From Tribonema minus (Eukaryota > Sar > Xanthophyceae > Tribonematales > Tribonemataceae), in contig JAFCMP010000551.1 in assembly GCA_017506865.1 (NCBI GenBank), positions 540,100-604,099 of the forward strand: a DNA stretch of 64,000 nt. The letters are read 5' to 3'. Positions 20,259-31,945 of this stretch are shown here, piece by piece. The notes beneath the pieces were generated by a model. It was not told the origin of the DNA and made no database searches. It saw only the letters and a list, made by a program, of their open reading frames with translations. Every line of letters starts with the position of its first letter. Positions within the stretch are counted from its first letter, which is position 1. The position numbers and the translations under genes are program-made.

Positions 20259-20957
20259 GCCGGCATCGGCACCTCCTTAGGCTGCGGATGTGGCACGGGC
20301 AAAGTGGCGGGAGAGATGTAGCCAAGGTTAGAATCTGGAGCTTTGGTCTTACTTCTAGACGCGGTGTCTGGGTCGAGAGTGACATCTTGTGCTGCAAGTG
20401 ATGCACAACCAGGCGTGTCACCAGTGTCTGGAGCAGTTGCGTGTGTATCAAAGTCAGGCATGCACGCTTCTGATTCACTATGCGCGTACAAGACCGAGGC
20501 TAGCATGCAAATGCCAACTCCATTTGTCTTGTCAAGCACGCATGTGACCGGTGCGCTGGCCTTCAACGGCCACTGGCTGCGCAACTGGTACTTCAAACAT
20601 GTCCTGCGTGGAGCTAGTGAGATGTTTGACTAGCCCAAGTGGCTCTGGCGCGTCAACATCCATGGGTACACTAGGCAAGACATGAGAAGTAGTCGCAGGT
20701 GACTCACTCGTCCGGTTGCGCTTCTGGGCGCGGAGCTCGTCACATCTGGCTTCAAGCTGGTCATCGGGGCCGCTTCTCCTTCTTGAGCTTCTCGATGCAC
20801 TGGTTGTACCAAGGGACGCACTGCACCTGGTGCTCGTGCAGCTGGCCGTCGCTGAGGAAATGTTTGTGGCAGCCCCAGCACTCGCCGCTGCGCAGCTTCT
20901 GGGGCTTGCCGGCTGGCTTGTCAGGCTGCTTCTGGGGTTTCTCTTGGCGGCAGACAT
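20259..20957 (-). pseudogene. Gypsy-1 gag C-terminal region with C2H2/C2HC-like finger
   Basis: Minus-strand frames join gag to the methyltransferase. At about 20880-20790 one frame reads SGECWGCHKHFLSDGQL then HEHQVQC, a compact Cys/His finger (C-x2-C-x9-H-x2-H with a trailing Cys) instead of the usual retroviral CCHC knuckle. It is followed by a Lys-rich stretch and then by acidic, Pro-rich linker (DVTLDPDTASRSKTK). At least two frame changes occur. The finger probably binds nucleic acid, by analogy with gag. Confidence 0.55.
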
Positions 20958-21900
20958 TGCGGCAGACTTGGCAGCGCCGCCAGCCGAGCTGGCGTCGCTG
21001 GATCTAGTTATGGTAATAGTGCCGCCGGTGATGCCGGCGAGGGCGTAGCTGGCAAGTTTGCAGCCGACTTGAGGTTGTACTTGAAGACTGTGAGCTCCTC
21101 GCGGCGCAGCGCCTTGTAGTAATCGGCGGCGCGCTTGGGGTCGAGGACGCTGACTGCGCAGACGGTTGGCGCGGGGGCGTAGGAGCTGCCGTAGTTGCCG
21201 GTGTGGCTGGCCGCTGATGTTGCAGTAGCTGGGTGAAGCTGGGCGCGCTTGCGCGAAGGGGTAGGCGCCCGCGCTCGGGGGGTATGGCTACTAAGCGCTG
21301 GGGCGCACTGGCAGCTGCTGAGCGCTGGGGGCAACTGTTCAGTGCTGGGGGGCAGCTGCTGGGCGCCAAAGAGCTCGGGGCGCGCGCGCTGGGCAGCGTC
21401 GGCAAAGAGTGCCGGCGCTGTTTCGGTGAAAAAGGGCTTGGACGCCTCGGTGAGCTTCGTCGCAAGCGGCGGAGGCCATCGCCAGGTTGCGCTCGATGTC
21501 TGCGTCAATGTCGCTCGCGGCGCTCTCAATGCCCTTGCGGTTCACTGGGAGGGTCGGGTTGCTAGGTGCGACGACGGGAATTATATTAGAGAAGCTCGTG
21601 GGGTTGAAGGAAGTAACAGGGGCGTGGCTCATAATAGCGCGCGTGCTCTCCGCAGCACGGCGCACAGCCACGTCGTCAACGCCCGGGAGGCGTTCCGGAG
21701 TTCCCTGACAATGATGTCAAGCTGCACAGGCCCAGCACTGGGCGCCGGCACAGCCACAGCGGACGTTGCATCCGGCAGGTTTCCCAGCATCACGGGGGTA
21801 CCAGCAGCGGCGGCAGTTACAGCAGGCGGGGCGGTTGGCGTCACGGTCCTAGCAGTCGGGGGGGCGAGACGACCGAGGCGACCGCGGCCGACGTACTGAC
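20958..21900 (-). pseudogene. Gypsy-1 gag-like region (frameshifted)
   Basis: Three successive minus-strand frames (21629-21844, 21339-21671, 21008-21529) share composition and read on from one another: VQLDIIVRELRNASRA, then FNPTSFSNIIPVVAPSNP and SAASDIDADIERNLAMASAA, then KPFFTETAPALFADAAQ and ADYYKALRREELTVFKYNLK. Position upstream of the finger, methyltransferase and protease indicates Gag, the structural protein of the virus-like particle. No domain is strong enough on its own. No long terminal repeat was found beyond it. Confidence 0.5.
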
Positions 21901-24019
21901 CTGTTCAGCTGGAGGTGCTGACACAGGCTGCGCAGAGTGGGGCTGCACCTGGGTACCCGCACTACTGCTCCCACTTTCACCGCTGGCTCCCGTAGCTCCA
22001 GTACTTCCCCTTAGGCCGCTTCGCCGGCCGCAGGTTGCCCGGCATTACCAGCGTGGTTTGCAGCGTCTCCCTGAAGCACGTGAACAGGGCAGCAACTCGC
22101 CACAGCGCGCACTTTGTGGCAAGCGGGCAAACGCTCAAAACATGCGCGTTGATGGCGTGCTGGAGCACATGAGATTTTCGCTCTAGGCAGCGTGGTCTGC
22201 TCAAAGGTTATGCAGTTCTGCTCAAAGGTCATCCCCCTTCCACTTACAAAGTGCTGGAGGATCCACATGGTCTGGTCTAGACAGTGTATAACAACTCCAC
22301 ATTGTTTGAACTCAATACCTCGGGGTGATCAGTCCCGCAGCATTTGAGTTTCACGCTGTGTGCGATTTTGTGCCAGGAATCGAGTGCACTTCAGCCGGTG
22401 GTGCTCACACCGACTCATTGAAAACCGCTGTTTGCATAGTCGCACGTCTATGCTCACGGAATTCTACAAGCAGCTGCAGCATCTTGGTGTTTTATGCTCG
22501 GCGACTGTTGTGTTTCAAGGGAGCGCGAGTCTAGGTTTTCGTTGCTAACTATGTCGTCGTGTGCAGGGAATCACGACTTGCCATGACATAATAGCAACTG
22601 ATGGATCCTGACGCATCATGTTATACCTCAGCATCCCTATGGCTTCCTCGGTGCTGCCATCGCGACAACGTATTCGCGGCCGCTTCACTTCGGAATACCC
22701 TTCGTGCCTTGCTGCACGGTTGCGGAGAGACTAGTAGACGAGTTCTGGCCAGGTCTAGTGCTAACGCTGTCGATAGCAAGTTGGAGCTGAGCCATCTGAT
22801 ACAGCAAAACGGCCTGGCTTCCATGCTGCCAAAGGCAGATAGGCTGTAGTGCTGCTGACGAGACCAAGTTGCAGCCAACTTGCTGGACAAACATTAGCAA
22901 AGCAAGAGAAATGAGACACACCTCTGTGGACATGAACTGAAGGCCACTCGAATGGCTCAGCTCCAGAAAGGCTTGCTGTCTCCCAGCAGGATGTCTCTCT
23001 TGCTCAGGGCCAGAACCAAGGTGACCAAAAAGAGCATTGTCCTCAGGCTGGCTAGGACTTGAAGTCGAAGAACGGTCCCAAGAATGGTCCTGTTCTAGAA
23101 CGACTCTCCTAGTGCTCTGTGCTGAAAACAGAAACAGAGAGCTTGCATCACAAATGCTAGAAAACCATGCCGCCGATACGTAAACATACCTCACAAAGCA
23201 GAACCGGCCTCTGCACACCCAGGGCCTCGCCTAGCAGCAACGCCACAGAGGCCTAATCGCAGACAAAGCAACTTGATTTACAGCCCTCTGCTGCTTCTGG
23301 CGGCCGGTCAGAACAGCCAGGCCTTGCGACCCGGTCATGAAGCAACCAAGAATAGCTTCTATCGCCACAGCGCAAGTGAGCTTGCTGCCCTGGCCCTCTT
23401 TGATCCCTGGCCCTCTTTGATCCTTCAACACTAGGAAAAATTCTCCAAGAGTACCTTGCAACCGACTGCAAGCGCTGGACTTGCGCTGCGATGGTGTCCT
23501 GCCAGCAATGGCTTTGCAGCCAGACACCCCCCCCCCTCATGATGGCAGCCGCCATCTCCTGTCCGCAACCGCGTGCGCCCAAAAAGGCCAATAAGAATAA
23601 CAAAAATCATTATTGATTACCCCCACTGTTGCAGAACGAGTGACTATTTGGAATCCGCGAGCGCATGATGCTGTCTGCATGCATGTGTCGGAATGACTAG
23701 TGTGCAGCTAGAGCTCCATGCGAGGATGCCAAGCCAACGTAGCAAGGCACAAAGGAGGAAGAGAGACTCCGGCTGTAGCACCGTGTAAGAAGAAGTGAAT
23801 TGATATAGATGGGGCAAGCGAAGCATGCCCTGAGAAGGAAACGTGCTCTGGAGAGCAACATGTAAAAATCGGGAAAATATGGAGAGACCTGGAATTGTCT
23901 CGGGAAAATACTGTGACCCTGCTCAGTAACAGTAGCCAGTCAGACCCTGCATAGTGCAACTAACAGCTGCAGACCTAGGATAGCATGCTATTCTGACAGC
24001 ATGATGCCAGGACAGCTTC
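21901..24019. other. No recognisable gene; possible 5' part of Gypsy-1
   Basis: Short frames only; 22685-23218 (-) gives 177 aa with no known motif. A direct 16-bp duplication, GGCCCTCTTTGATCCC/T, lies at 23391-23424. The expected 5' LTR of Gypsy-1 would be here, but I found no matching partner. Confidence 0.3.
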
Positions 24020-24664
24020 ATGCTCGGTTGCGAAGGCACTCTCCCATGTGCGCGCTGCAATTGCCACCGCTTGCTACGCACAACAGCGGTGTATCGGATA
24101 CAAAAGCCGTGTCGCCCTCTTGAAGCGGCGGCGTACTACGGAGTACAGCAGCACGCCCGCTCTGATACTTGCAAATTGAGTGGGATGTGCTCATTGAGCC
24201 CACAGTTGGCTGCAAAGTCACTCGCAATCAATGTGCACACCATCAATGATCTCCTTGCCTACTCAAAAGCGGCGCCAATGCAGACACATAGTTATGTGCT
24301 TAACCTTTGTCGGCAGCTCACAGCGGCGACATATGGCGGCGACAGCAATGTGCCGCCACCTGCCAATTTCTGTGCGGCTTATCATATTACGGCATATCAG
24401 TGGTCGTTGATGCATCTAATGATACGCATGCGTGTGAACACCCAGTTCGTCATTTGCTGCGAAGTCGCTCTCGCCTTTGCACGCCACAAACCTTATTTGT
24501 CGCTTCATCGGGATGCTCGACAAGTGCTCGCTCAACCATGTCATATGTATAGCGCATGGAACGACCTCGTCATGGGCTGTGAGCTCACTTGGGCATTTGC
24601 TTGCCGTAAGCCCTACCTGTTGCTACGGGAGGGTTGCAGACAAGTGCTTGAAGTTAGTAACTGA
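24020..24664 (+). other. Open frame of 214 aa, unrecognised
   Basis: The frame contains two diverged internal repeats: FVICCEVALAFARHKPYLSL then RDARQVLA, and LVMGCELTWAFACRKPYLLL then REGCRQVLE. No known domain, signal peptide or membrane segment was seen. The repeat explains the open frame as well as a gene would, so it is reported only as a candidate. Confidence 0.2.
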
Positions 24665-25127
24665 TGTGCGTACACACCTATATACGGATCACATGTAGCA
24701 TGCGAATTGCAGCAGAGCAGCCTCACCAAATACGCACCTCACATATGCAGCTGTGTGTGTGTGGGGGGGGGATGCGGTCATCAAGTGTAGGGCTGGCATC
24801 GTCTTGCGTAAATGCATTGTGGAGCTGAGCTCATAGCTGGCACGTGCGCTTGCTGACCGAATATTTGCGTATATACGTGGTGCACTGATGGCAGGGAGGG
24901 ATGCGCCCTGTGTCGGCGCCTCTGTGTGCAATGCCGCCCCAAGTGAGCCTAAGTGAGCCTGAGGCGGCACCCTACACATTGATGCTCGGTTCCTATCAGT
25001 GGCCTGTCGGGGCTGATCCGACTATAAATATATATGCAAGCGTATATTTCAGAAAACACTTGAGAAGCCTGCACGCCCGTTTGATCAAGAGTGGAGAGCC
25101 TCGACTACTCCTGGATGATCTTCTCAC
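24665..25127. other. No recognisable gene
   Basis: Short frames only and a G8 run near 24760. Nothing was identified. Confidence 0.3.
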
Positions 25128-25706
25128 ATGGTGATGGAACAATCTCCGGTTCTGAAGTCTGCTGTCTGCCCACCCTCCTCCACCCACAACAGCCTCGCCG
25201 ATGCAAATGCACAGCCAAATCACCCCCTCACAGCGGCGGCATTCAACGTCGCCGCCAACGCGCCAACCGAGCACACACACCCTGCCCCCCCCTACCAGCC
25301 TTCCTGGGCCTGCCGAGCCCCCGAAGCCTTACCCCCCGCCCCCCCGTGGAAACACGGGAGAGCCCCCGCGACCATCACCCACTGGTCTTTGTCGGACGGC
25401 TTCGCCTCTGGCGCGGTGGCGTTCTCCAACGGTGCTGAAATTCTCCTGTGCCTGAGCTTCTACAACAAAGAGGTCATCTGCACGGTGGAGGCGCTGCTGG
25501 AAGGGGGATCCCACGGCCCCCATGAGGGGGAAACGGGGGGGAAAAGAGAGGGGGGCCAGCGGCCTTCCTGGCGCAGGTGCACCGCCCCGCCGCCTTCGTC
25601 GCATAACACCACACCGACTTGGGGGAATGCTGAGGCTGCATTGCTTTGTGGGGATGGGGAGGGGTGGGGGCTCTGGCCGACTTCCAGCACCCGCTGCGCT
25701 TTATGA
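25128..25706 (+). other. Open frame of 192 aa, Pro/Gly/Ala-rich, unrecognised
   Basis: The frame is Pro-rich at the N-terminus, then reads THWSLSDGFASGAVAFSNGA and EVICTVEALLEGGSHGP. There is no domain I can name. The overlapping frames on both strands are also open because of the G/C-rich composition, so coding status is doubtful. Confidence 0.2.
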
Positions 25707-25862
25707 TGCGGTGGTGCAACGCGCTGTCAATTAGCCTGAGGCTGCTGCGGCCGGAGCGGCTTCCATGGGGGGGAGGGGGGCGAGGGCTTGTGCCCACGCA
25801 ACGTGGTGTCACACGGTGCTGCCCAGATGGAACGGCGGGTGTCACGCCTGCGGACACGGTGT

Positions 25863-26255
25863 TCATTCTGCTGCCAACGCTGGCGGTGCCACAGTGTGGA
25901 CGCGTATGCTGCAGGACCCCGGCATGTCGGTCGAGCCTGTCAGTGAGGTCTCTCTCTCTGGTAGGCACCGACGGCTACACGCATGGCGGTGGCACTGGTG
26001 GCGGCAGAGGAGGTGCGATGAGCATGCTGCCGCTGCACAGGGTGTGCTGCACAGGGCTGCTGCGGCTGAGCGGGAGGGCGCTACAGGCACCAGCAGGAGG
26101 CGCCGCGGCGCAGGATGACCCTGGAGGATGATTGAGCCGTCAGCGGCGCGCACACGGGGGATGCGCTGCTCGCGCATGTTCAGCACGCAGATGGCGCAGA
26201 TAGGGCGGCGCTGGAGCAGCTGCTGACGCGCAGCAGCAGCGGCGTCAAAAGACAC
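25863..26255 (-). other. Open frame of 130 aa with a Cys pair, unrecognised
   Basis: The frame begins with AAARQQLLQRRPICAICVLNM, then REQRIPRVRAADGSIIL, and becomes Cys/His-rich without a regular finger spacing. The sequence upstream to 26466 (-) reads on with similar texture. It could be a diverged exon; no function is proposed. Confidence 0.2.
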
Positions 26256-26466
26256 GGTAGCCGTGTGCTCAAGCCAGAGGTGGCGAGCTGCTCGCGGAGG
26301 TCAGCACACGCAGCGCAGATGGATGTTTGCTCGGGGGCATATTATTAAGTCTTAGAGCAGCTATTGGCACATGCCAGTGACGGCCGCATGGAGCGCTCAA
26401 TGAACGCAGTGTGCTCGTACCGGAGGCAACATGCTTCTGGCAAAGGTAGGCGTGCTCGGCATGCAC

Positions 26467-28189
26467 AGCAGCGCATGGGGGGCGTTAAAGCCGCTGCAGC
26501 TGGCGTGCAGCACGTCCGAGTGGGCGGCAGTAAACGAGTTTAGCGTCGTCACGGTGGCAGAGCGGCCACTTTGGCTGCCACATAGCTGCTAGGCCACCTC
26601 AGGGTGGCTTAACAGCGTTGCAACGAACAGCAGCCGCAGCACACTTATGCCTGTCGGGGCATGATGCGCCTACTACGCAGCCAGCTACGTGCGCTCATGG
26701 GGCCTCATACATGCTTAGCACTTAGGTGGCTGCTTGAGGTGAAGGCTTTGCCACGTGCCCCAGTATCCAGAATCAGCATCTGCCAGTGGTCACCTTACCT
26801 GCAGAAGTAAGACGTGTTGAGAGCCATTGTGCCATGATTGATGATGGCTCCGCCGCTGTCTGCATTGCACGGCCACAGGCGCCCCTGAGCTTCCAAAGTC
26901 AGCTTAGGTTTCTCATGCAAGATCACAACTTGAACAGTCGTGCTGCAGCCCTTACCTGCTGTTTTTTTGTTGTTAAAGTAAATAAATAAAATGATTGCCA
27001 TCCTGCCATTGGAGTAGATGGCTCCACCGTAATGTGCAACGACAATGTCGGCAGGAGACACGGTGGCCCTAGACTCAGCGACATGTCATCGAGTAACAGA
27101 TAGTACCACACAGTGTCAGTCTGGTAGCAGTAGTACTACTTAGTCTATTAGTCTACTAGTAGTTTGTTGACAACATCTCAACAAGGTTCACATTTTCAAA
27201 AATGCAAAAGTTTACCAAACTGAATAAACAACATCATTAGTAAACAGTATTAACATGTAGTGACATCATTAAGCTGCTGCAGCAGCAACTCCAAATTGAA
27301 GCACAGCACACTTGTGAGTTCGTGTGTGTATCTGAGCATCGAGAACCTGATGATCGCTTTTGAATTTGCCGGTATTAATGAACACGTTCATGAACGCTGG
27401 CTACTAAAAACAGTTTTGAAAGCGAGCAGTGCAGAAAAGAGGATGATGAGACAGAAGCAATGGTGAGGCTAGCTCAGAGAGTAGGCGCGCACAGCAAGTG
27501 GAAGGAGCAGCCACGCAATGCAGCTCGCGGAGAATGGTCTGTGGCAGCAAACAACAGAGTAGTGCCTGCAGCTCGCGAACGGTCTGTGGCAGCGAACAAC
27601 AAGGTGGTGCCTGCCTGAGCCTGAGCAAGGCACAGTGCCGAGGTGGTGCAGAAAATAGCCCTTGAAGTTGCTTCACAGTGAGCACTGCAGTGCCACGTGC
27701 GGCAGCAAGTGCTGGTGTTGACTACGGCAATTAGAAATGCTGCAATGCCGGGACAAGCACCAATACTGGAGCCGCAATGATGCACGTACAGCTTGTGAGT
27801 GTTCAAGTTCAGCAGCTGCTGAGCATGACTAGGCCCAGCTCCCTTGTGAGTGTCCAAGTTCAACAGCTTTTGAGCATGACTAGGCCCAACTACCTAAATG
27901 TGTCTGCCAGCGTAAGTTGCAGTGCAGCTGTCGAGCAAGCTTCGCACCCAGGTTGATGATGTTTGCATGCGCGGCATGTGGCTGGCTGATTTCCGCTCAG
28001 TACGCTCGAGCCGCCGGTAGCGGTTTCCTGGGATGTTGATAGGGCGTGGGCTACCTGGAAACGTGTGATCAGCATGTCCTATGCAAACGTTCGATGGCAA
28101 GAATACATCGGGTACAAAGGTTTGGATTTCAGCGGCTGTTGCGACGACATGGGCACGGACAGGGTAATGCTACTCATCTAGCAGGATAA
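26467..28189. other. No recognisable gene
   Basis: Only short frames were found. There is a short near-repeat at 27520-27610 (GCAGCTCGCG...GGTCTGTGGCAGC) and another at 27795-27890 (AGCATGACTAGGCCCA). Neither marks a named element. Confidence 0.3.
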
Positions 28190-28450
28190 GCACAATCCTG
28201 GTGATTGAGGTGACATGCCGATATGCAGCAAACTGCGGTTGGTTGACTGGGTGACCCATGAGCAATGAATTCTCATGGCTGGTAATTGCCAACTGTTCGC
28301 AACAGCAACTGGCTGGCTGGCTTAGACTGAAGATATAATCAGCATACAATCCTTGAGGCTTGCACAGCTGCATGGTGTCAAACCGGGCAGTGACCATCAA
28401 GAAAGTTGCAGCTGACAGCTTGCAGCTGATTGATTGACTTGGCAACCTAT
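28190..28450 (-). repeat. Diverged inverted copy of the 45-kb ~181-bp repeat
   Basis: TGAGGTGACATGCCGATATG, GCAGCAAACTG, TTGCCAACTGTTCGCAA and GAGGCTTGCACAGCTG match the reverse complement of the tandem array at 45040-45665. About one and a half units are present. Confidence 0.55.
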
Positions 28451-30366
28451 CAGCAACGAACTTTCTCTGGATGGTGTATGCGCTTGATACGACATAAATG
28501 TGGTAACAACAAGCATGTGTGCTGAACTCCTGCTTTCCATGCATGCCAACACTCATGCAAGTGCTAAGCATGTTCAGTCACTGAAATGTGTTGAGCCACT
28601 TTGATGAGTGCCGTGTATCACCACGGTAGGAACATTGAGCAATCCTGGTGTTATGATTTACAGTAGGAAAGGTCAAAACTTTCTAAAGTTTTTCTTCAGA
28701 AGCACTTACTCTTGATTTTCTTAGGTTAACAGTTGCTCTTGGAACTTCGATCCGCTGCCCCCCCATAGATATAGTAATCGCAAAGCCCGTTTTATCGTGT
28801 GCTCCGCACATTGCTATAGTTAGTTATGTGGTATTGTTGCTCGACCATTCGTTAGTTATTCGTTGGTTATACGCTATTTGATGAATATTCGTTATTTTAT
28901 CGTTGCTGTTGTATTCTACCAGGGACGCCTACCATCCTGGGAGCGTTCGAGAGGAGCTCTTTCCCCTCTCGGACTTAGCAAACATCTCAGTCGCGTTGTT
29001 ACAAGTTGCTACAGCTCTAAAGCAGTTGCTACAACGCCGTGCTTTGCCTAAGTCATACTTTGAAGTGACAGAAAATCACGCGTGCAGGCTAGCACACCAC
29101 ACCGCACCAATGCATAGCGCAGAGGCAAACAGAGGCAGCCACAAGGTGACCCACACACACTCGTGGTGTTACCGGAAAGAAAGCTTTTGAAGGAAGCTGA
29201 AGGAAGTAATATTACTATCAGCAGCAAACCTGCGCGTGCCAGCTGAGAGTTGCTGACTCGAGTCACCTAAACCCAATGATCTGGAGTTGATTTCGAACAG
29301 CTCGCAAACAAAACTGCACTTCAACTACAACGTTAAGTGCAAACCTCACCAGTGCATCTGACCCTAATTGTGCACCAGCGCCATATTGCAACAGAAGTCG
29401 AAGTACCCAGGAGACCCTTGCTAGCACACACACAGTCGAAGCTTGTTGGTGAACTTCAACCGGGACTTGCACTCTGGGAACAGTGGGGGAGTGCATTGTC
29501 AAGCTGAGGGGCTGAGAGTGGGCGGCCGACTAGTATGCAAGCAAGCACCTGCCAGTGAGTGTGCAAGCAAGCACTCAACGTGTGCCCACGCGTGCAAGCA
29601 AACACTCGGCTTTTGTGCCCACATGCAAGTCTTCGTGCTATTTGGCCATGCTTTTGTGCAGGCATGACTATGGCATTATGATAGCAGAACTCGTGCAAGG
29701 GTCTGGCAGCGGTGGCGATACCTGCTTGACACACCAGCGCCTCTCATACATGCCGCCATCGTCGTCACACGGTGCAGCACTGGCAATTTGAGAGCTCGTG
29801 TAAACGAGCTGCAGAGCATTTACACAAAAATGCGAAACAACAACTTTGCGTCGAGCGCTCATTAGTGCTTCGTTATATAACGAACGTAAATGGCAGCGGC
29901 GCACACACTCATCTGTGTGCGCAGTTGCCGCTGCGGGGTCCTAGGCTAGTAGACACGCTGGCACAAACGGCAAGATGTGTTGGCAACTGCGCCATGTGCG
30001 CTGTGTCTGTCCTGCGTCGGTATGTCGTGCATGAGCGAGCGAAGTAGCACAGCCAACGCTGTGGACCGACAGCAGCCCGCGGCTCTGCTCGTTGAGCGTG
30101 CGCTTGCGGCGCGGCTCGCTAACGCCCGCGACTCATCAGCGCGCGACGGAGGAATGGCGCCCAGGCTGCAGCTCGATGGTGCTGGCTGCAACTTGTTGAA
30201 CCCGTGCCTTCTTTCGTGCTCTCTTTGCCGGCAGGTGAGCCCCAAACGGCCCCTGTTGCCTCATCCATGCACGCGTTGGCATATACATAAAGAGTACGTA
30301 GAGTTAATTTTTTGAAAAATAACCAAACACTTCTTCCATTTCCTCCCTCCCATTTACTGTGCGCCT
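28451..30366. other. No recognisable gene
   Basis: Short frames only. A GCAAGCAAGCAC motif recurs three to four times at 29538-29605, and GTTATTCGTTGGTTAT-like sequence lies at 28850-28900. Neither was tied to an element. Confidence 0.3.
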
Positions 30367-30455
30367 GTGGCCTGCCGCAGGTGCAGCCTCTTCATTGCAT
30401 AAGTATGCTGTGGCCTGCCGCAGGTGCAGCCTCTTCATTGCGTCAGTATGCCACA
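30367..30455. repeat. Two-copy tandem repeat, ~49 bp
   Basis: TGTGGCCTGCCGCAGGTGCA, followed by GCCTCTTCATTGC and an (A/G)T(A/C)AGTATG tail, appears twice in succession. The two copies are almost identical. Confidence 0.7.
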
Positions 30456-30767
30456 CGTAGCCGTTTGCAAGGCATCTGTGTACAGTACGAACGGCAAGTT
30501 GAAGTCAGGGTGTGATACCAACGTTCAGCACATGATCGTACACCATTGCATATGTGCCTAGGGCGGAGCCCAGGGTGTTGTGCATTAGACGGGTGAAATG
30601 CGCAGGCATGCAAGCTCACCAGTCCGAATGGTGCAACTGTGTACTGCTACGATCCGCCATCAGGTGTGCGAAACGCTGTCTTTGCTTTGGTAGCCTGCAG
30701 CCATGTCAACTGACGACATGTAGCTTGCGCCCTTCATCTGATGTATCATGTCATCAACATTTAAATA

Positions 30768-30862
30768 AGAATTCCCAATCCTCTGCTATCTCTCTTGGTC
30801 ACCGCATGCAGCCTTCGGAAGTCCACACAGAAGCGAATCTCGTCACCCTGTCTGCCTGACTA
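30768..30862 (-). pseudogene. Gypsy RT fragment
   Basis: The minus strand reads GDEIRFCVDFRRLHAVTKRD and then SRGLG, the fingers/palm junction of a Gypsy RT. It is closest by eye to the plus-strand copy at about 39.07 kb (DKIR, then VTKRD-equivalent, then RGIGNMGDT in a shifted frame). Only about 30 codons are identifiable. Confidence 0.65.
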
Positions 30863-31369
30863 GTAGCAAGGGCTTAGACTGTCGGCAGGATGCGAGCAAG
30901 GTGGTGCAGAGAAGCAGAAGCTTGAGATGAGAGTGTGTGTGCGATGTGGGGGGAAAACAAACCATCCCCACGGGGAACGCCTGGCACAACCCGCACTGGG
31001 TTGTCGCACAAAACGCCCCACAGAAAAGAACGAGCCCCCAGAGTGGGTGAAGAAGAAGGAACCCCCCGCAAAAGCAACCGGAGCCTCTGAGCTGACCAGA
31101 AAATAAGGAAGGGGGGGGTTGGGTGGTGTGGGAGGTCCGTGTCGTGTCCGGAGTGACGCAGAACGGCGGCTGCGATGTCCCAGTGCCTGCGTCGCACGTG
31201 GCACTGCGACCGCACGAGCGCACAACTTGTTGAACTTGAACCAAGACACGTAGTCACCATATGGCCCGCACGGAGTGCAATGTCCGTTACAGGCAGGGAG
31301 AAATGCGCACTGATGGCAATCATCTCTGCCACAGTAGAAAAGGGCATGGCAGGAACTTCAAACTCAAGT
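30863..31369. other. Open minus-strand frames, unrecognised
   Basis: The minus-strand frame 30874-31347 (157 aa) is open but has no known domain. It lies just upstream of the RT fragment on the same strand, so it may be diverged Gypsy pol. Confidence 0.25.
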
Positions 31370-31945
31370 GACCAGGTTTAACTTGAAGTTGAGCCCAGTG
31401 GGCAAGGACACCGGAAGTGAGCGGGGCACGGTGTGGTGGTTATGAACTGTTGATTGCCAACGTGCCTAAGGTCAGCATGATGGCGCAATACAGAGCCGCT
31501 GCAGAGATCATGCGCGGGTATTGCAGATCCAGTCACTGCCTGCATCGTTGAGGCATGCTGCAACTGAGATCATGACAATGTGACCAAGGTGCACTCACAG
31601 GTGAGTCCGGTCAGTGGTTCAGAATAAGGGTAGACATAAGCGGAGCATGGTGCGGTCAGTACTAATTGCTGATTGCCAGTGGGCCTAAGGTCAGCATGGT
31701 GCAATACAAAGCCGCTGCACAAATGTCATGTGCGGGGATTGCAGATCCAGTCACTGCCTGCGTGTTGAGGCATGGTACGACTGAGATAATGACAATGTGA
31801 CCAGGTTGCACTCGAAGTTGAGTCCGGTCAGTAAATAAGGGTAGACAGAAGCGGAGCATGGTGCGGTGGGTGCTGACTGCTAATTGCCAGTAGGCCCAAG
31901 GTCAGCATGGTGTAGTACAAAGCCGCTGCTCAGATCTCAAGTGCA
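31370..31945. repeat. Three-unit tandem repeat, 212-217 bp
   Basis: Units begin at GACCAGG/GACCAAGG: 31370, 31582 and 31799, the last truncated. Shared blocks are GCGGAGCATGGTGCGGT, AAGGTCAGCATG, GCCGCTGC and TGCAGATCCAGTCACTGCCTG, the last only in units 1 and 2. The period fits a satellite-like array. Confidence 0.75.

Noticed and set aside
20716..21048. Plus-strand frame rich in Leu/Ala that looks like a membrane protein
   Set aside because: It is the complement of the Lys/Gln/Pro-rich gag region on the minus strand; hydrophobic antisense of charged codons is expected.
30874..31347. 157-aa minus-strand frame as a host gene
   Set aside because: No domain, adjoining a Gypsy RT scrap in the same orientation; diverged pol or chance is as likely.
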